Origin: an uncultured Lachnospiraceae bacterium
GTDB taxonomy: Bacteria > Bacillota > Clostridia > Lachnospirales > Lachnospiraceae
NCBI GenBank assembly: GCA_947169235.1
Contig: CAMVOY010000002.1
Span: 1 to 64,000 of the forward strand
DNA: 64,000 nucleotides
Reading direction: 5' to 3'
The position numbers were made by a program, and so were the translations under genes. Below, piece after piece: positions 37,984-47,132 of this stretch (its first letter is position 1; each line of letters starts with the position of its first letter). A model generated the notes under the pieces. The model had not been told where the DNA came from and made no database searches. It worked only from the letters and a program-made list of their open reading frames with translations.

Positions 37984-40635
37984 ATGGGACAGCTATCCCC
38001 CATGATGGCAAACTATCTGAATACAAAGGAAGAATATAAAGACTGCATTCTTTTCTATCGTTTGGGCGATTTTTATGAGATGTTCTTTGATGACGCGCTT
38101 ACCGTATCAAAGGAACTCGAACTCACCTTGACCGGAAAAGCGTGCGGCCTCGAAGAGCGGGCACCCATGTGTGGTGTCCCCTTTCATTCTGCGGATACAT
38201 ATATCTATCGACTTGTAGAAAAAGGTTTTAAAGTTGCCATATGTGAACAAATGGAGGATCCCAAGCAGGCCAAAGGACTTGTTCGCCGAGAGGTGACCAG
38301 GATAATCACGCCGGGAACCAATTCGTTTACCCAGACTCTTAAAGAAGACAGAAACAACTATCTCATGGGAATAGTAGCAGGCCCCGAGGGATTCGGTATA
38401 GCCGTTACTGACGTAACTACCGGAGAGTTTCACGTTTCGAGGATCTCTGATATCAGCAAACTTCTTGACGAGATCAATCGTTACATGCCTTCAGAGATAA
38501 TCGCAAATGATGCGTTCTATCTGGTCAATATCGATCTGAACGATCTTAAGGATCGTCTTCATATATCCATATCAGCTTTGGAACCAAGATTTTTTTCTCC
38601 AGAAAATGTAGAGAGAACTCTTTGTGATCATTTCAGAGTTAAGACTACTCAGGGGCTCGGGTTAGATGATATCCCTCTCTGCAAAACTGCATGCGGTTGT
38701 GTTATGCAGTATCTCTATGAGACTCAAAAATGTTCCCTTGATCATATCAGTCATATACAGATCGATCAAGCGGGAACAACGATGCTCCTCGACAGAAACA
38801 CCCGAAGAAACCTTGAGCTTGTTGAAACGATGCGCGAAAAACAGAAACGCGGATCTCTCCTTTGGGTACTTGACAAAACAAAAACGGCAATGGGTGCGAG
38901 GATGCTCAGGGCCGGAGTTGAGAGACCTCTTTTAGTACGTGACGAGATCGAACAAAGATATGATGCGATCAAGGATCTGAATACAGACCCGGTAACCAGA
39001 GAGGAATTAAGAGAGTATCTCGGCCCGGTTTATGATATGGAGAGACTTATCAGTAAGATCAGTTATCAGTCAATCAATGCCAGAGATATGCTTGCGCTCG
39101 ACTCGTCTTTAGCGATCCTTCCGTCTATAAAGGAACTGGTAGAGGGCTTCAGCTGTACATTGTTTAAAAAACTCTCATCAGAAATGGACGCATTGGAAGA
39201 TCTTCACTTGATGATAAAGGATGCGATAGATGAGGATCCGCCGATGACATTACGCGAAGGCGGGATCATAAAGAGCGGTTTTAACGATGAGGTTGACAGA
39301 CTGCGTCAGGCAAAGACAAAAGGCAAAGACTGGCTTGCAGAGCTGGAGGCGAGAGAAAAGGAGAATACCGGCATCAAGAATCTCAGGATCAAATACAATA
39401 AAGTATTTGGTTATTATCTTGAGGTCACCAAGTCATTTTTATCTCAGGTGCCACAGGACTGGACCAGGAAGCAGACACTTACAAACGCTGAACGATTTAC
39501 AACTCCCGAGCTTAAGGAGATGGAGGATACCATCCTCGGAGCCGAGGACAGGCTTTATCAGCTTGAATACGGGCTTTTCTGTGAGCTTAGAGATGAACTT
39601 GCAAAACATATCGAACGTATCCAAAAAACAGCGCATGTTATCGCGATGATCGATATGCTTGCTTCATTGGCCTATGTTGCCGAAAGAGAGAACTACTGCA
39701 GACCTGAGATAGTAAACGACGGATCATTGTATATAAAAAAGGGCCGACACCCGGTTATTGAAAAAATGATAGAGCATGATCTGTTCGTAGCCAACGACAC
39801 CAGGCTTGATACAAAATCGCAAAGGATCGCTATCATTACAGGCCCGAATATGGCCGGTAAATCCACATATATGCGACAAACTGCTCTTATACAGCTTATG
39901 GCTCAGCTGGGGTCATATGTACCTGCAGAGAGTGCAAAGCTCTCGATAGTCGACAGGATATTCACAAGAGTAGGAGCTTCGGATGACTTGGCAAGCGGTC
40001 AGTCTACGTTCATGGTCGAGATGACTGAGGTCGCAAACATTCTTCACCATGCAACTAAGGACAGTCTGATAATACTTGATGAGATTGGAAGAGGAACCTC
40101 TACATTTGACGGCTTGTCCATAGCATGGGCAGTTGTTGAACATATAGCTGACAAGACAAAGATCGGCGCAAAGACTCTGTTTGCAACTCATTATCATGAG
40201 CTTACCGAACTCGGTGGTATGCTTGAGGGGATCAAAAACTACTGCATCGCCGTCAAGGAAGATGGTGAGGACGTTATATTTTTAAGAAAGATAGTAGAGG
40301 GTGGTGCCGACAGAAGTTATGGTATTCAGGTCGCGAAGCTTGCCGGCGTCCCGGAGGAGGTTTTAAGCAGAGCCAGAGTTATTTCCGATAATCTCGAGAA
40401 CAATGAGGTCACCTCCATGCCTATGACAGTATTGGCTGCAAAACCTGCAAATATCAAGGTACAGGGAGATGACATAGGACCCAGACAGCTGTCTATTTTT
40501 GATACGCTCGGAGATGATACTCAGATGGATGACATATTGTGTGAGATCAGAGATACCGATCTTTCGAATATCACACCGATGCAGGCCATGAACCTTGTTA
40601 ATAAATGGCAGAACGAGATATCGGATAAATGGTGA
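37984..40635 (+). CDS. mutS: DNA mismatch repair protein MutS
   Basis: Recognises mismatches and signals through MutL. The 883 residues show the N-terminal mismatch-binding domain with FYRLGDFYEMFFDDA (the Phe-x-Glu wedge), connector and lever domains, and the ABC ATPase: GPNMAGKSTYMRQ near residue 620, DDLASGQSTFMVEM, LDEIGRGTSTFDG and ATHYHEL. The short C-terminal tail is normal. GGGGAGG precedes ATG 37984. mutL is 31 bases downstream. Confidence 0.97.
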   Translation: MGQLSPMMANYLNTKEEYKDCILFYRLGDFYEMFFDDALTVSKELELTLTGKACGLEERAPMCGVPFHSADTYIYRLVEKGFKVAICEQMEDPKQAKGLVRREVTRIITPGTNSFTQTLKEDRNNYLMGIVAGPEGFGIAVTDVTTGEFHVSRISDISKLLDEINRYMPSEIIANDAFYLVNIDLNDLKDRLHISISALEPRFFSPENVERTLCDHFRVKTTQGLGLDDIPLCKTACGCVMQYLYETQKCSLDHISHIQIDQAGTTMLLDRNTRRNLELVETMREKQKRGSLLWVLDKTKTAMGARMLRAGVERPLLVRDEIEQRYDAIKDLNTDPVTREELREYLGPVYDMERLISKISYQSINARDMLALDSSLAILPSIKELVEGFSCTLFKKLSSEMDALEDLHLMIKDAIDEDPPMTLREGGIIKSGFNDEVDRLRQAKTKGKDWLAELEAREKENTGIKNLRIKYNKVFGYYLEVTKSFLSQVPQDWTRKQTLTNAERFTTPELKEMEDTILGAEDRLYQLEYGLFCELRDELAKHIERIQKTAHVIAMIDMLASLAYVAERENYCRPEIVNDGSLYIKKGRHPVIEKMIEHDLFVANDTRLDTKSQRIAIITGPNMAGKSTYMRQTALIQLMAQLGSYVPAESAKLSIVDRIFTRVGASDDLASGQSTFMVEMTEVANILHHATKDSLIILDEIGRGTSTFDGLSIAWAVVEHIADKTKIGAKTLFATHYHELTELGGMLEGIKNYCIAVKEDGEDVIFLRKIVEGGADRSYGIQVAKLAGVPEEVLSRARVISDNLENNEVTSMPMTVLAAKPANIKVQGDDIGPRQLSIFDTLGDDTQMDDILCEIRDTDLSNITPMQAMNLVNKWQNEISDKW

Positions 40636-40669
40636 TATTTAGGACAACAAAAAAAGAAAGGTAAATTTG

Positions 40670-42475
40670 ATGATTCAGGTACTTGATAAACTGACTGTTG
40701 ATCAGATAGCTGCCGGAGAGGTGGTAGAGAGGCCGTTATCAATAGTAAAAGAGCTTGTAGAAAACGCCATCGACGCAGGCGCGGATGCCATAACGGTTGA
40801 AGTAAAGGGCGGAGGGATCGATCATATCCGTGTTACGGATAATGGTATAGGTATTGAGAAAAATGAGATACCTACCGCATTTTTGCGTCATGCAACAAGC
40901 AAGATAATAGATGCAAAAGATCTTCTGAACCTGACCAGTTTAGGGTTCAGAGGAGAGGCTTTATCGAGTATAGCTGCCATTTCAAAGGTGGAGCTTATTA
41001 CGCGAACTCACGATTCCATTGTCGGTACAAGATATATCATAGAAGGAGGCGAGGAGGTAAAGACCGAAGAGATAGGAAGCCCGGAGGGGACAACCTTTAT
41101 CATTCGTGATGTGTTCTACAATACGCCTGCCAGACGCGAATTTCTGAAATCAAAGGTAACCGAGTCAAATGCCATTTCAGAATGCATGCTTACTTTTTCT
41201 CTGTCGCATCCTGAGATAAGATTTCAGTTTATAAATGATGGAAAGCCGAAGCTTAAGACTGCCGGAGATGCTTCGCTTAGAACAAATATATATTACAATT
41301 TCGGTTCCGATCTGACAAAGGTGTTGATACCGATAGAGGCAGGTATTGATGACATTGTTTTGACAGGATATATCGCAAAGCCCGAGTTCTCACGCGGCAA
41401 TCGCAGTTATATGCACTATTTTGTGAACGGCAGATATATTAAAAACAATACGATTCATGCTGCGATCATGGATGCATACAGAGATTATCTGATGAATCAC
41501 AGATTCCCGTTTGTGACTCTTATGCTCTCCGTAAAACCTGAGCTTGTTGATGTAAATATCCATCCGACAAAAAAGGAGATTCGTTTCAGGGATGAAAAGC
41601 CCGTGTATGAGCTTTTTTATCACTCGATAAAGGATGCGCTTGACAGGATTACACTTATTCCCGAGGAAACTCTGGGAGATGATGAGGATAAAACAGAACC
41701 TGTTATTGAAAAAGCCCCCGAACCGTTTGAAAAGGTCAGATACGAGAGAGAAGAAGAAACTTCTGATAACAGGGTCAGGGAAGTACTGATCGAACATGAG
41801 CCCGCCAAGGTAAGTTTTACCCAGCAGCGTTTCGATGAGGAGCCTGATGAGATCGAAGAGCCTTCATCATTTTTATCGGAGAATCTTTTTAGACAGGAGC
41901 AGACCCCGTCGTTTAGGATCATAGGCCAGGTGTTCGAAACCTATTGGCTGATTGAATATAAGGAAGAGCTTTTGATCATAGATCAGCATGCTGCACATGA
42001 GAAGGTTCTGTATGAGCGTGTTGTAAAGAAAATGAGAGAAAAAAAGGGTATGAGTCAGCCCCTTTTAGCGCCTATAGTTGTATCTCTTTCAGGAAAAGAA
42101 AGAACAGCTCTTTTGGAGAACTCCGAGGCATTTTTACAGATAGGTTTTGAATGGGAGGAGTTCGGTGACAGGGAGTACCTGATTAAGGCTGTGCCGGCAG
42201 ACTTTTTGAATCTGGATGCGCGTGAGATCTTTATAGACATACTCGACAGCCTGATGGATGGCATGAAAGGCAAAAAGCCTGAGATGATCCTGGACAGACT
42301 GGCGACTATCTCATGTAAGGCAGCTGTTAAAGGTAATAATACGTTGTCATTTTCTGAGGTAAAAACACTGATATCGGAAATGCTCTCGTTAGAGGAGCCG
42401 TATCACTGCCCGCATGGCAGACCTACTACAATATCACTGAGTAAATATGAGTTTGAAAAAAGGTTCAAAAGATAA
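40670..42475 (+). CDS. mutL: DNA mismatch repair protein MutL
   Basis: Mismatch-repair ATPase and nicking endonuclease, 601 residues. The GHKL ATPase domain has ELVENAIDAGA, DNGIGI and GFRGEALSSI. The C-terminal domain keeps the endonuclease metal motif DQHAAHEKVLYE near residue 440, as in species lacking MutH. An acidic linker (about 330-410) joins them. ATG 40670 is preferred over TTG 40667. Its stop overlaps the start of miaA. Confidence 0.97.
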   Translation: MIQVLDKLTVDQIAAGEVVERPLSIVKELVENAIDAGADAITVEVKGGGIDHIRVTDNGIGIEKNEIPTAFLRHATSKIIDAKDLLNLTSLGFRGEALSSIAAISKVELITRTHDSIVGTRYIIEGGEEVKTEEIGSPEGTTFIIRDVFYNTPARREFLKSKVTESNAISECMLTFSLSHPEIRFQFINDGKPKLKTAGDASLRTNIYYNFGSDLTKVLIPIEAGIDDIVLTGYIAKPEFSRGNRSYMHYFVNGRYIKNNTIHAAIMDAYRDYLMNHRFPFVTLMLSVKPELVDVNIHPTKKEIRFRDEKPVYELFYHSIKDALDRITLIPEETLGDDEDKTEPVIEKAPEPFEKVRYEREEETSDNRVREVLIEHEPAKVSFTQQRFDEEPDEIEEPSSFLSENLFRQEQTPSFRIIGQVFETYWLIEYKEELLIIDQHAAHEKVLYERVVKKMREKKGMSQPLLAPIVVSLSGKERTALLENSEAFLQIGFEWEEFGDREYLIKAVPADFLNLDAREIFIDILDSLMDGMKGKKPEMILDRLATISCKAAVKGNNTLSFSEVKTLISEMLSLEEPYHCPHGRPTTISLSKYEFEKRFKR

Positions 42476-43413
42476 TGAGTGAAAAAAGGCCGCTTTTAAT
42501 CATATCAGGACCGACTGCCGTCGGAAAGACCGATCTTTCTCTGGAAATATGCAGAGAAATTGGGGGCGAGGTGATAAATGCCGACTCCATGCAGGTTTAT
42601 AAGGGAATGGATATCGGTACGGCCAAGCTTCCCAAAGAAGACAGAGCCGGTATCCCGCATCATCTGATCGATATACTCGATCCGACTGAGTGTTTTGATG
42701 TGGTAAGATTTAAGGCTGAAGCAGAAAATTGTATTGAAGATATATGTAGTCGCGGGAGAACTCCGGTACTTGTCGGCGGGACCGGATTCTATATTCAGGC
42801 AGTATTATATGATATAGATTTTTCCGATGAGGAGCCTGATGAGACTCTGAGAAATGAGTTAACCGAATATGCACAGACCCACGGACAGGATGCCCTTCAT
42901 AAAAGGTTATCAGAAATTGATAAAGCTTCAGCTGAGGCTATCCATCCGAATAATGTAAAAAGGGTTATCAGAGCCATTGAGTTTTATGAAAAGACTCATA
43001 CTCCGATATCTTTGCACAATGATGAACAAAGAAAAAAAGAAAGCCCTTATCGTTTTTTGTATTCAGTGTTGACATGTGACAGAAATACATTGTACAGCAG
43101 GATCGACAAAAGAGTCGACCAAATGATCGAACAGGGACTGGTGTCAGAGGTCCAAGCCTTATTAAATCAGGGCGTGACCCGAAAAATGACAAGCATGCAG
43201 GGCCTGGGATACAAGGAGATGGCCGGATTTCTGGCGGGAGAGTATGATCTCGACGAGGCGGTAAGGATACTCAAACGGGACACCAGGCATTTTGCAAAAA
43301 GACAGTTGACCTGGTATAAAAGAGAAAAAGAGGTTACATATTTTTACAAGGATGACTATAAATCCGATAAAGAATTGGCAAAGGCAATAATTGAGAGGTT
43401 TAACAATGTATAA
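42475..43413 (+). CDS. miaA: tRNA dimethylallyltransferase
   Basis: Adds a dimethylallyl group to A37 of tRNAs that read UNN codons, using DMAPP from the pathway that ispH completes. The 312 residues contain the P-loop GPTAVGKTDLS, INADSMQVYKGMDIGTAK, PHHLIDI, LVGGTGFYI and QGLGYKEM. Start ATG 42475 shares a base with the mutL stop (TAATG). The mutS-mutL-miaA order is common; the hfq often found next is missing. Confidence 0.97.
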   Translation: MSEKRPLLIISGPTAVGKTDLSLEICREIGGEVINADSMQVYKGMDIGTAKLPKEDRAGIPHHLIDILDPTECFDVVRFKAEAENCIEDICSRGRTPVLVGGTGFYIQAVLYDIDFSDEEPDETLRNELTEYAQTHGQDALHKRLSEIDKASAEAIHPNNVKRVIRAIEFYEKTHTPISLHNDEQRKKESPYRFLYSVLTCDRNTLYSRIDKRVDQMIEQGLVSEVQALLNQGVTRKMTSMQGLGYKEMAGFLAGEYDLDEAVRILKRDTRHFAKRQLTWYKREKEVTYFYKDDYKSDKELAKAIIERFNNV

Positions 43414-44683
43414 AGAACTTGGGATATCGGATCAGGTGATGGCACTTGCAAATAAATCATTACAAAGCCTGGAACCTGTTTTTAAAAAAATAGATGGCGT
43501 AGCTGAAGCGGGAACTCTTAAAGTCCTAAAAGCCATGCAGGATAACCATGTGGCGGAAAACCATCTCTTCGGAACGACGGGCTACGGCTACAATGATGAT
43601 GGACGAGACACGCTTGAAAAGGTCTATGCGTCGGTATTTCACACTGAGGCTGCACTGGTAAGATCTCAGATCACCTGCGGAACTCATGCATTAAATGTCG
43701 CACTGTCTGCCATCTTGAGACCCGGAGATGAGCTTTTAAGCCCCGTAGGAAAGCCATATGATACGCTTGAGAATGTGATCGGGATCGACGGAAGAGGAGC
43801 CGGGATGGGGTCTTTGGCCGAATATGGAGTGACATATGCTCAGGCGGACCTTAAAGAGGATTCGACCTTTGATTATGATGCCATAAAGGCAAAGATAAAT
43901 GAAAAAACACGTATGGTCACGATCCAAAAGTCAAAGGGCTATGCGATGAGAAAGACTCTTTCCGTAAGACAGATCGGGGAACTGATCAGCTTTATCAAAG
44001 GTATAAAGCCTGATATTATCTGTATGGTTGATAATTGTTACGGAGAGTTCGTAGAGGATATCGAACCTACGGATGTCGGTGCGGACATGTGCGTAGGTTC
44101 TCTGATAAAGAATCCCGGTGGTGGCTTGGCTCCAATGGGTGGATATATTGTCGGCAGGAAGGAACTTATAGAAAAATGTGCCTACAGACTCACATCCCCG
44201 GGTCTGGGCGCCGAAGTCGGAGCATCACTTTCCATAAATCCTTCACTTTATCAGGGATTATATATGGCGCCTACGGTCGTAGCATCCGCCTTGAAAAGCG
44301 CTGTTTTTGCGGCTCATCTGTATTCAGGTCTCGGATTTGAGACTTCACCCGGACCAAATGATGAAAGATTTGATATAATCCAGGCCATAAAACTTGGCAG
44401 CCCCGAACGGATAATAGCCTTTTGTCAGGGTATACAGGCTGCGTCGCCTGTTGATGCTCATGTCACTCCCGAGCCATATTCCATGCCCGGATATCACTGT
44501 GATGTTATCATGGCGGCCGGAGCATTTATCCAGGGGGCGAGCATCGAGCTTACTGCAGATGCGCCTATCGAAGAGCCTTATGCCGTATATTTCCAGGGTG
44601 GACTCACTTTTCCGCATGGCAAACTGGGAATTCTCAAATCTTTGCAAAAACTGGTTGATAAAAAGCTTGTAAATGTGGTATAA
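43406..44683 (+). CDS. PLP-dependent lyase, methionine gamma-lyase-like (PF06838)
   Basis: Fold-type I pyridoxal-phosphate enzyme of the family once called aluminium resistance protein (B. subtilis YnbB); the natural substrate is not established. The 425 residues include GTTGYGYNDDGRDTLEK, VRSQITCGTHAL, the acidic cofactor region IICMVDNCYGEFVE, and the probable Schiff-base Lys in GSLIKNPGGGLAPMGGY. ATG 43406 overlaps the miaA stop by 8 bases. The same gene follows miaA in many Firmicutes. Confidence 0.87.
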   Translation: MYKELGISDQVMALANKSLQSLEPVFKKIDGVAEAGTLKVLKAMQDNHVAENHLFGTTGYGYNDDGRDTLEKVYASVFHTEAALVRSQITCGTHALNVALSAILRPGDELLSPVGKPYDTLENVIGIDGRGAGMGSLAEYGVTYAQADLKEDSTFDYDAIKAKINEKTRMVTIQKSKGYAMRKTLSVRQIGELISFIKGIKPDIICMVDNCYGEFVEDIEPTDVGADMCVGSLIKNPGGGLAPMGGYIVGRKELIEKCAYRLTSPGLGAEVGASLSINPSLYQGLYMAPTVVASALKSAVFAAHLYSGLGFETSPGPNDERFDIIQAIKLGSPERIIAFCQGIQAASPVDAHVTPEPYSMPGYHCDVIMAAGAFIQGASIELTADAPIEEPYAVYFQGGLTFPHGKLGILKSLQKLVDKKLVNVV

Positions 44684-44684
44684 T
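44655..44684 (+). promoter_or_regulatory. Sigma-A promoter for the mre operon
   Basis: TTGATA (44655-44660) and TATAAT (44679-44684), spacer 18, inside the last codons of the lyase gene and 37 bases before mreB. Confidence 0.75.
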
Positions 44685-44720
44685 TATTCAAACTTACGAT
44701 GAAGGAGAGGACGGATTATC

Positions 44721-45713
44721 ATGTCATCAAAAGCAATCGGAATCGATTTCGGAACGAGCTCTATCAAAATTTATAAAAATGATGAGGGTATCATTCTGCA
44801 TCAAAAGAATGTTATCGCTGTATATAACAAGGAGCATACATTTGCAGTAGGTAATGAAGCATACGAGATGTATGAAAAAGCTCCTGCAAATATTGTAGTA
44901 TCTTATCCTGTAAAAAACGGTGTTATAGCAGATATTGGTAATATGCAGTCTCTGATCGACTATTTCTTCGCTGAGCTTGACGGAAAAAAGCGATTTAAGG
45001 GCGCCGAATACTATATCGCCGTACCTACGGATATAACAGAGGTTGAAAAGAGAGCGTATTTTGACCTGATCTCAAATACAAACCTGAAGCCAAAGAGGAT
45101 CAATATCGTTGAAAAGCCGATAGCAGATGCTCTCGGTATGGATCTCGATATCACGGGTACCACAGGAACTCTTGTTGTGGATATCGGTGCGAATACAACT
45201 GAGGTTTCGATCCTTTCATTGGGAGGTATCGTACAGAGTCGCCTTATACCGATCGGAGGAAACAGATTTAACGAATCTATTATCGCTCGTATAAAAAGAG
45301 ACAGAAACTTTGTTATAGGAGAGAGGACTGCAGAGGAGATAAAGACTTCAATCGCATCAGCCTTTGAAAATGATGAGACCATGGATGTGTGCGGGCGCAA
45401 CCTTGTTACCGGTCTTCCCAGCGAGATCACAGTAACAGGTAACGAAGTTCATCGTGCTCTTATAGATCTTTTCCAGAGCATAGTGGATCAGATCAAAGTA
45501 CTTCTTGAAAGAACACCGGCGGAGATCTCGTCCGATATTTACAAGCACGGACTTTACCTGACAGGCGGTTCGTCTCAGATCGGAGAGCTCGGACAGTTCT
45601 TCTATCAGAATCTCGGACTCAGAGTAAACCTCTGCAATGAACCTGAGAGTTCAGTTGTTATGGGACTTGGTGCCATAATTGAAAATCCGAATCTGACACG
45701 CCTTACTCAGTAA
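44721..45713 (+). CDS. mreB: Actin-like rod-shape protein MreB
   Basis: Membrane-associated actin homolog that guides sidewall synthesis. The 330 residues have phosphate-1 GIDFGTSSIKIY, phosphate-2 LVVDIGANTTEVSIL and the adenosine motif LTGGSSQIGEL. The sequence differs from classical MreB (usually DLGTANT), so it could be an Mbl/MreBH-like paralog, but mreC, mreD, PBP2 and rodA follow. AGGAGAGG precedes ATG 44721. Confidence 0.9.
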   Translation: MSSKAIGIDFGTSSIKIYKNDEGIILHQKNVIAVYNKEHTFAVGNEAYEMYEKAPANIVVSYPVKNGVIADIGNMQSLIDYFFAELDGKKRFKGAEYYIAVPTDITEVEKRAYFDLISNTNLKPKRINIVEKPIADALGMDLDITGTTGTLVVDIGANTTEVSILSLGGIVQSRLIPIGGNRFNESIIARIKRDRNFVIGERTAEEIKTSIASAFENDETMDVCGRNLVTGLPSEITVTGNEVHRALIDLFQSIVDQIKVLLERTPAEISSDIYKHGLYLTGGSSQIGELGQFFYQNLGLRVNLCNEPESSVVMGLGAIIENPNLTRLTQ

Positions 45714-45746
45714 TAAAAGTGATAATATAGGGAACGGAAGATTAAA

Positions 45747-46622
45747 ATGAGTAAACGAAAGAGAAAATTTTCGATACATCCGAAATTTATATATATATTT
45801 CTTACAATTCTATGTTTTGTCCTGGTAGTGCTGTCTTTCAAATTTTCTGACAGTTTTGTTGGCGTAAAAACCACTCTGGGAAACGTCATTACCCCTATGC
45901 AAAAAGGAATAAACAGCGTGGGTAAGTTTTTTTCCGATAAGCTTGATTTCATGGAATCAAAAGAAAAGCTTATGGCCGAAAACGAAGAGCTGAAGAAAAA
46001 GATCGACGAACTTTCCTACGACAACAAGATCCTTGCGGGCGAGAACTCAAATCTTGAGAACTACCGCGAGCTTTATAAACTTGACAAAAAATACCCCGAC
46101 TATCCAAAAGTTGCCGCTACGGTAGTGAGCCGTGACGGAAATAACTGGTTCCATGTGTTTACCATTGATAAGGGGACTGCTGACGGTGTTAATGTCGATA
46201 TGAACGTGATCGCAGGCAACGGACTTGTCGGTATAATAAGTGAAGCCGGAGAGCACTATGCAAAAGTCCGTGCGATAATCGATGATAAGAGTAATGTATC
46301 CGCCATGTTTGAAAAAACGGGTGAGACCTGTATGGTAAAGGGCAACATGGAGAGTATTTTTAACGGATATATTGATGTTGAGATGATCAGTAATTCCGCT
46401 GACGTTAAGGAAGGAGATGAGGTGGTAACCTCGCACGTTAGTGACAAATTCCTTCAGGGCCTTTCGGTAGGCTATATAAAGGATATCAAGGAAGATCCGT
46501 CAACTCTTTCAAAAACTGCTCATCTGACTCCGGTGGTATCATTTGATCAGCTCGAGACCGTGCTTATTATTACGCAGCTCAAAGATTCTACAGAAGTGAA
46601 GGATATGTCTAATTATGATTAA
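45747..46622 (+). CDS. mreC: Rod-shape protein MreC
   Basis: Bitopic protein linking cytoplasmic MreB to extracellular PBP2. The 291 residues have a basic N-terminus, one membrane segment (about 13-33), a coiled coil (about 65-110, EELKKKIDELSYDNKIL) and the paired beta-barrel domains (about 120-280, with VVSRDGNNWFHVFTIDKG and GLVGIISEAG). It overlaps mreD by 8 bases. Confidence 0.94.
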   Translation: MSKRKRKFSIHPKFIYIFLTILCFVLVVLSFKFSDSFVGVKTTLGNVITPMQKGINSVGKFFSDKLDFMESKEKLMAENEELKKKIDELSYDNKILAGENSNLENYRELYKLDKKYPDYPKVAATVVSRDGNNWFHVFTIDKGTADGVNVDMNVIAGNGLVGIISEAGEHYAKVRAIIDDKSNVSAMFEKTGETCMVKGNMESIFNGYIDVEMISNSADVKEGDEVVTSHVSDKFLQGLSVGYIKDIKEDPSTLSKTAHLTPVVSFDQLETVLIITQLKDSTEVKDMSNYD

Positions 46623-47130
46623 GAAGGTAGTGATATCAATACTTATGATATTAGTCGCCTTCCTTTTGCAGACGACTTTTTTCCAGGTGTTAGAGCTCGC
46701 AAACGTCGTGCCTAACCTTCTGTTGGTCGTAACCGTAAGCTACGGATATCTTCGCGGACGTACGCATGGAATGTGGATTGGTCTGATATGCGGTCTGATG
46801 CTTGATATGATGTACGGAAGCGTTATAGGGCTTTATGGTTTTATTTTTATGACCATTGGTTTCTTTATCGGTTACATTAAAAAACTATTTTTCACGGAAA
46901 GTATCATACTGCCTATAGTTTTGATCTCTGTAGGTGATTTTGTTTATAATATGTATTACTATATTACGGAGTTTTTGCTTCGCGGAAGATTGCATTTTTT
47001 CTTTTATTTGACAAGAGTTATGTTACCTGAGATTCTCTATACGGTATTGGTTGGACTGTTGTTATATTATCTCATCAACTTTTTGGAGAAACTCGGCAGT
47101 AATGGAAGAAGAGGAAGGGAGGAACTATAG
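46615..47130 (+). CDS. mreD: Rod-shape protein MreD
   Basis: Small polytopic membrane protein of the elongasome, 171 residues, nearly all hydrophobic with five or six membrane segments. Recognised by size, hydropathy, the motif PNLLLVVTVSYGYLRGRTHGM and its place between mreC and PBP2. ATG 46615 overlaps the mreC stop. Confidence 0.9.
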   Translation: MIKKVVISILMILVAFLLQTTFFQVLELANVVPNLLLVVTVSYGYLRGRTHGMWIGLICGLMLDMMYGSVIGLYGFIFMTIGFFIGYIKKLFFTESIILPIVLISVGDFVYNMYYYITEFLLRGRLHFFFYLTRVMLPEILYTVLVGLLLYYLINFLEKLGSNGRRGREEL

Positions 47131-47132
47131 CC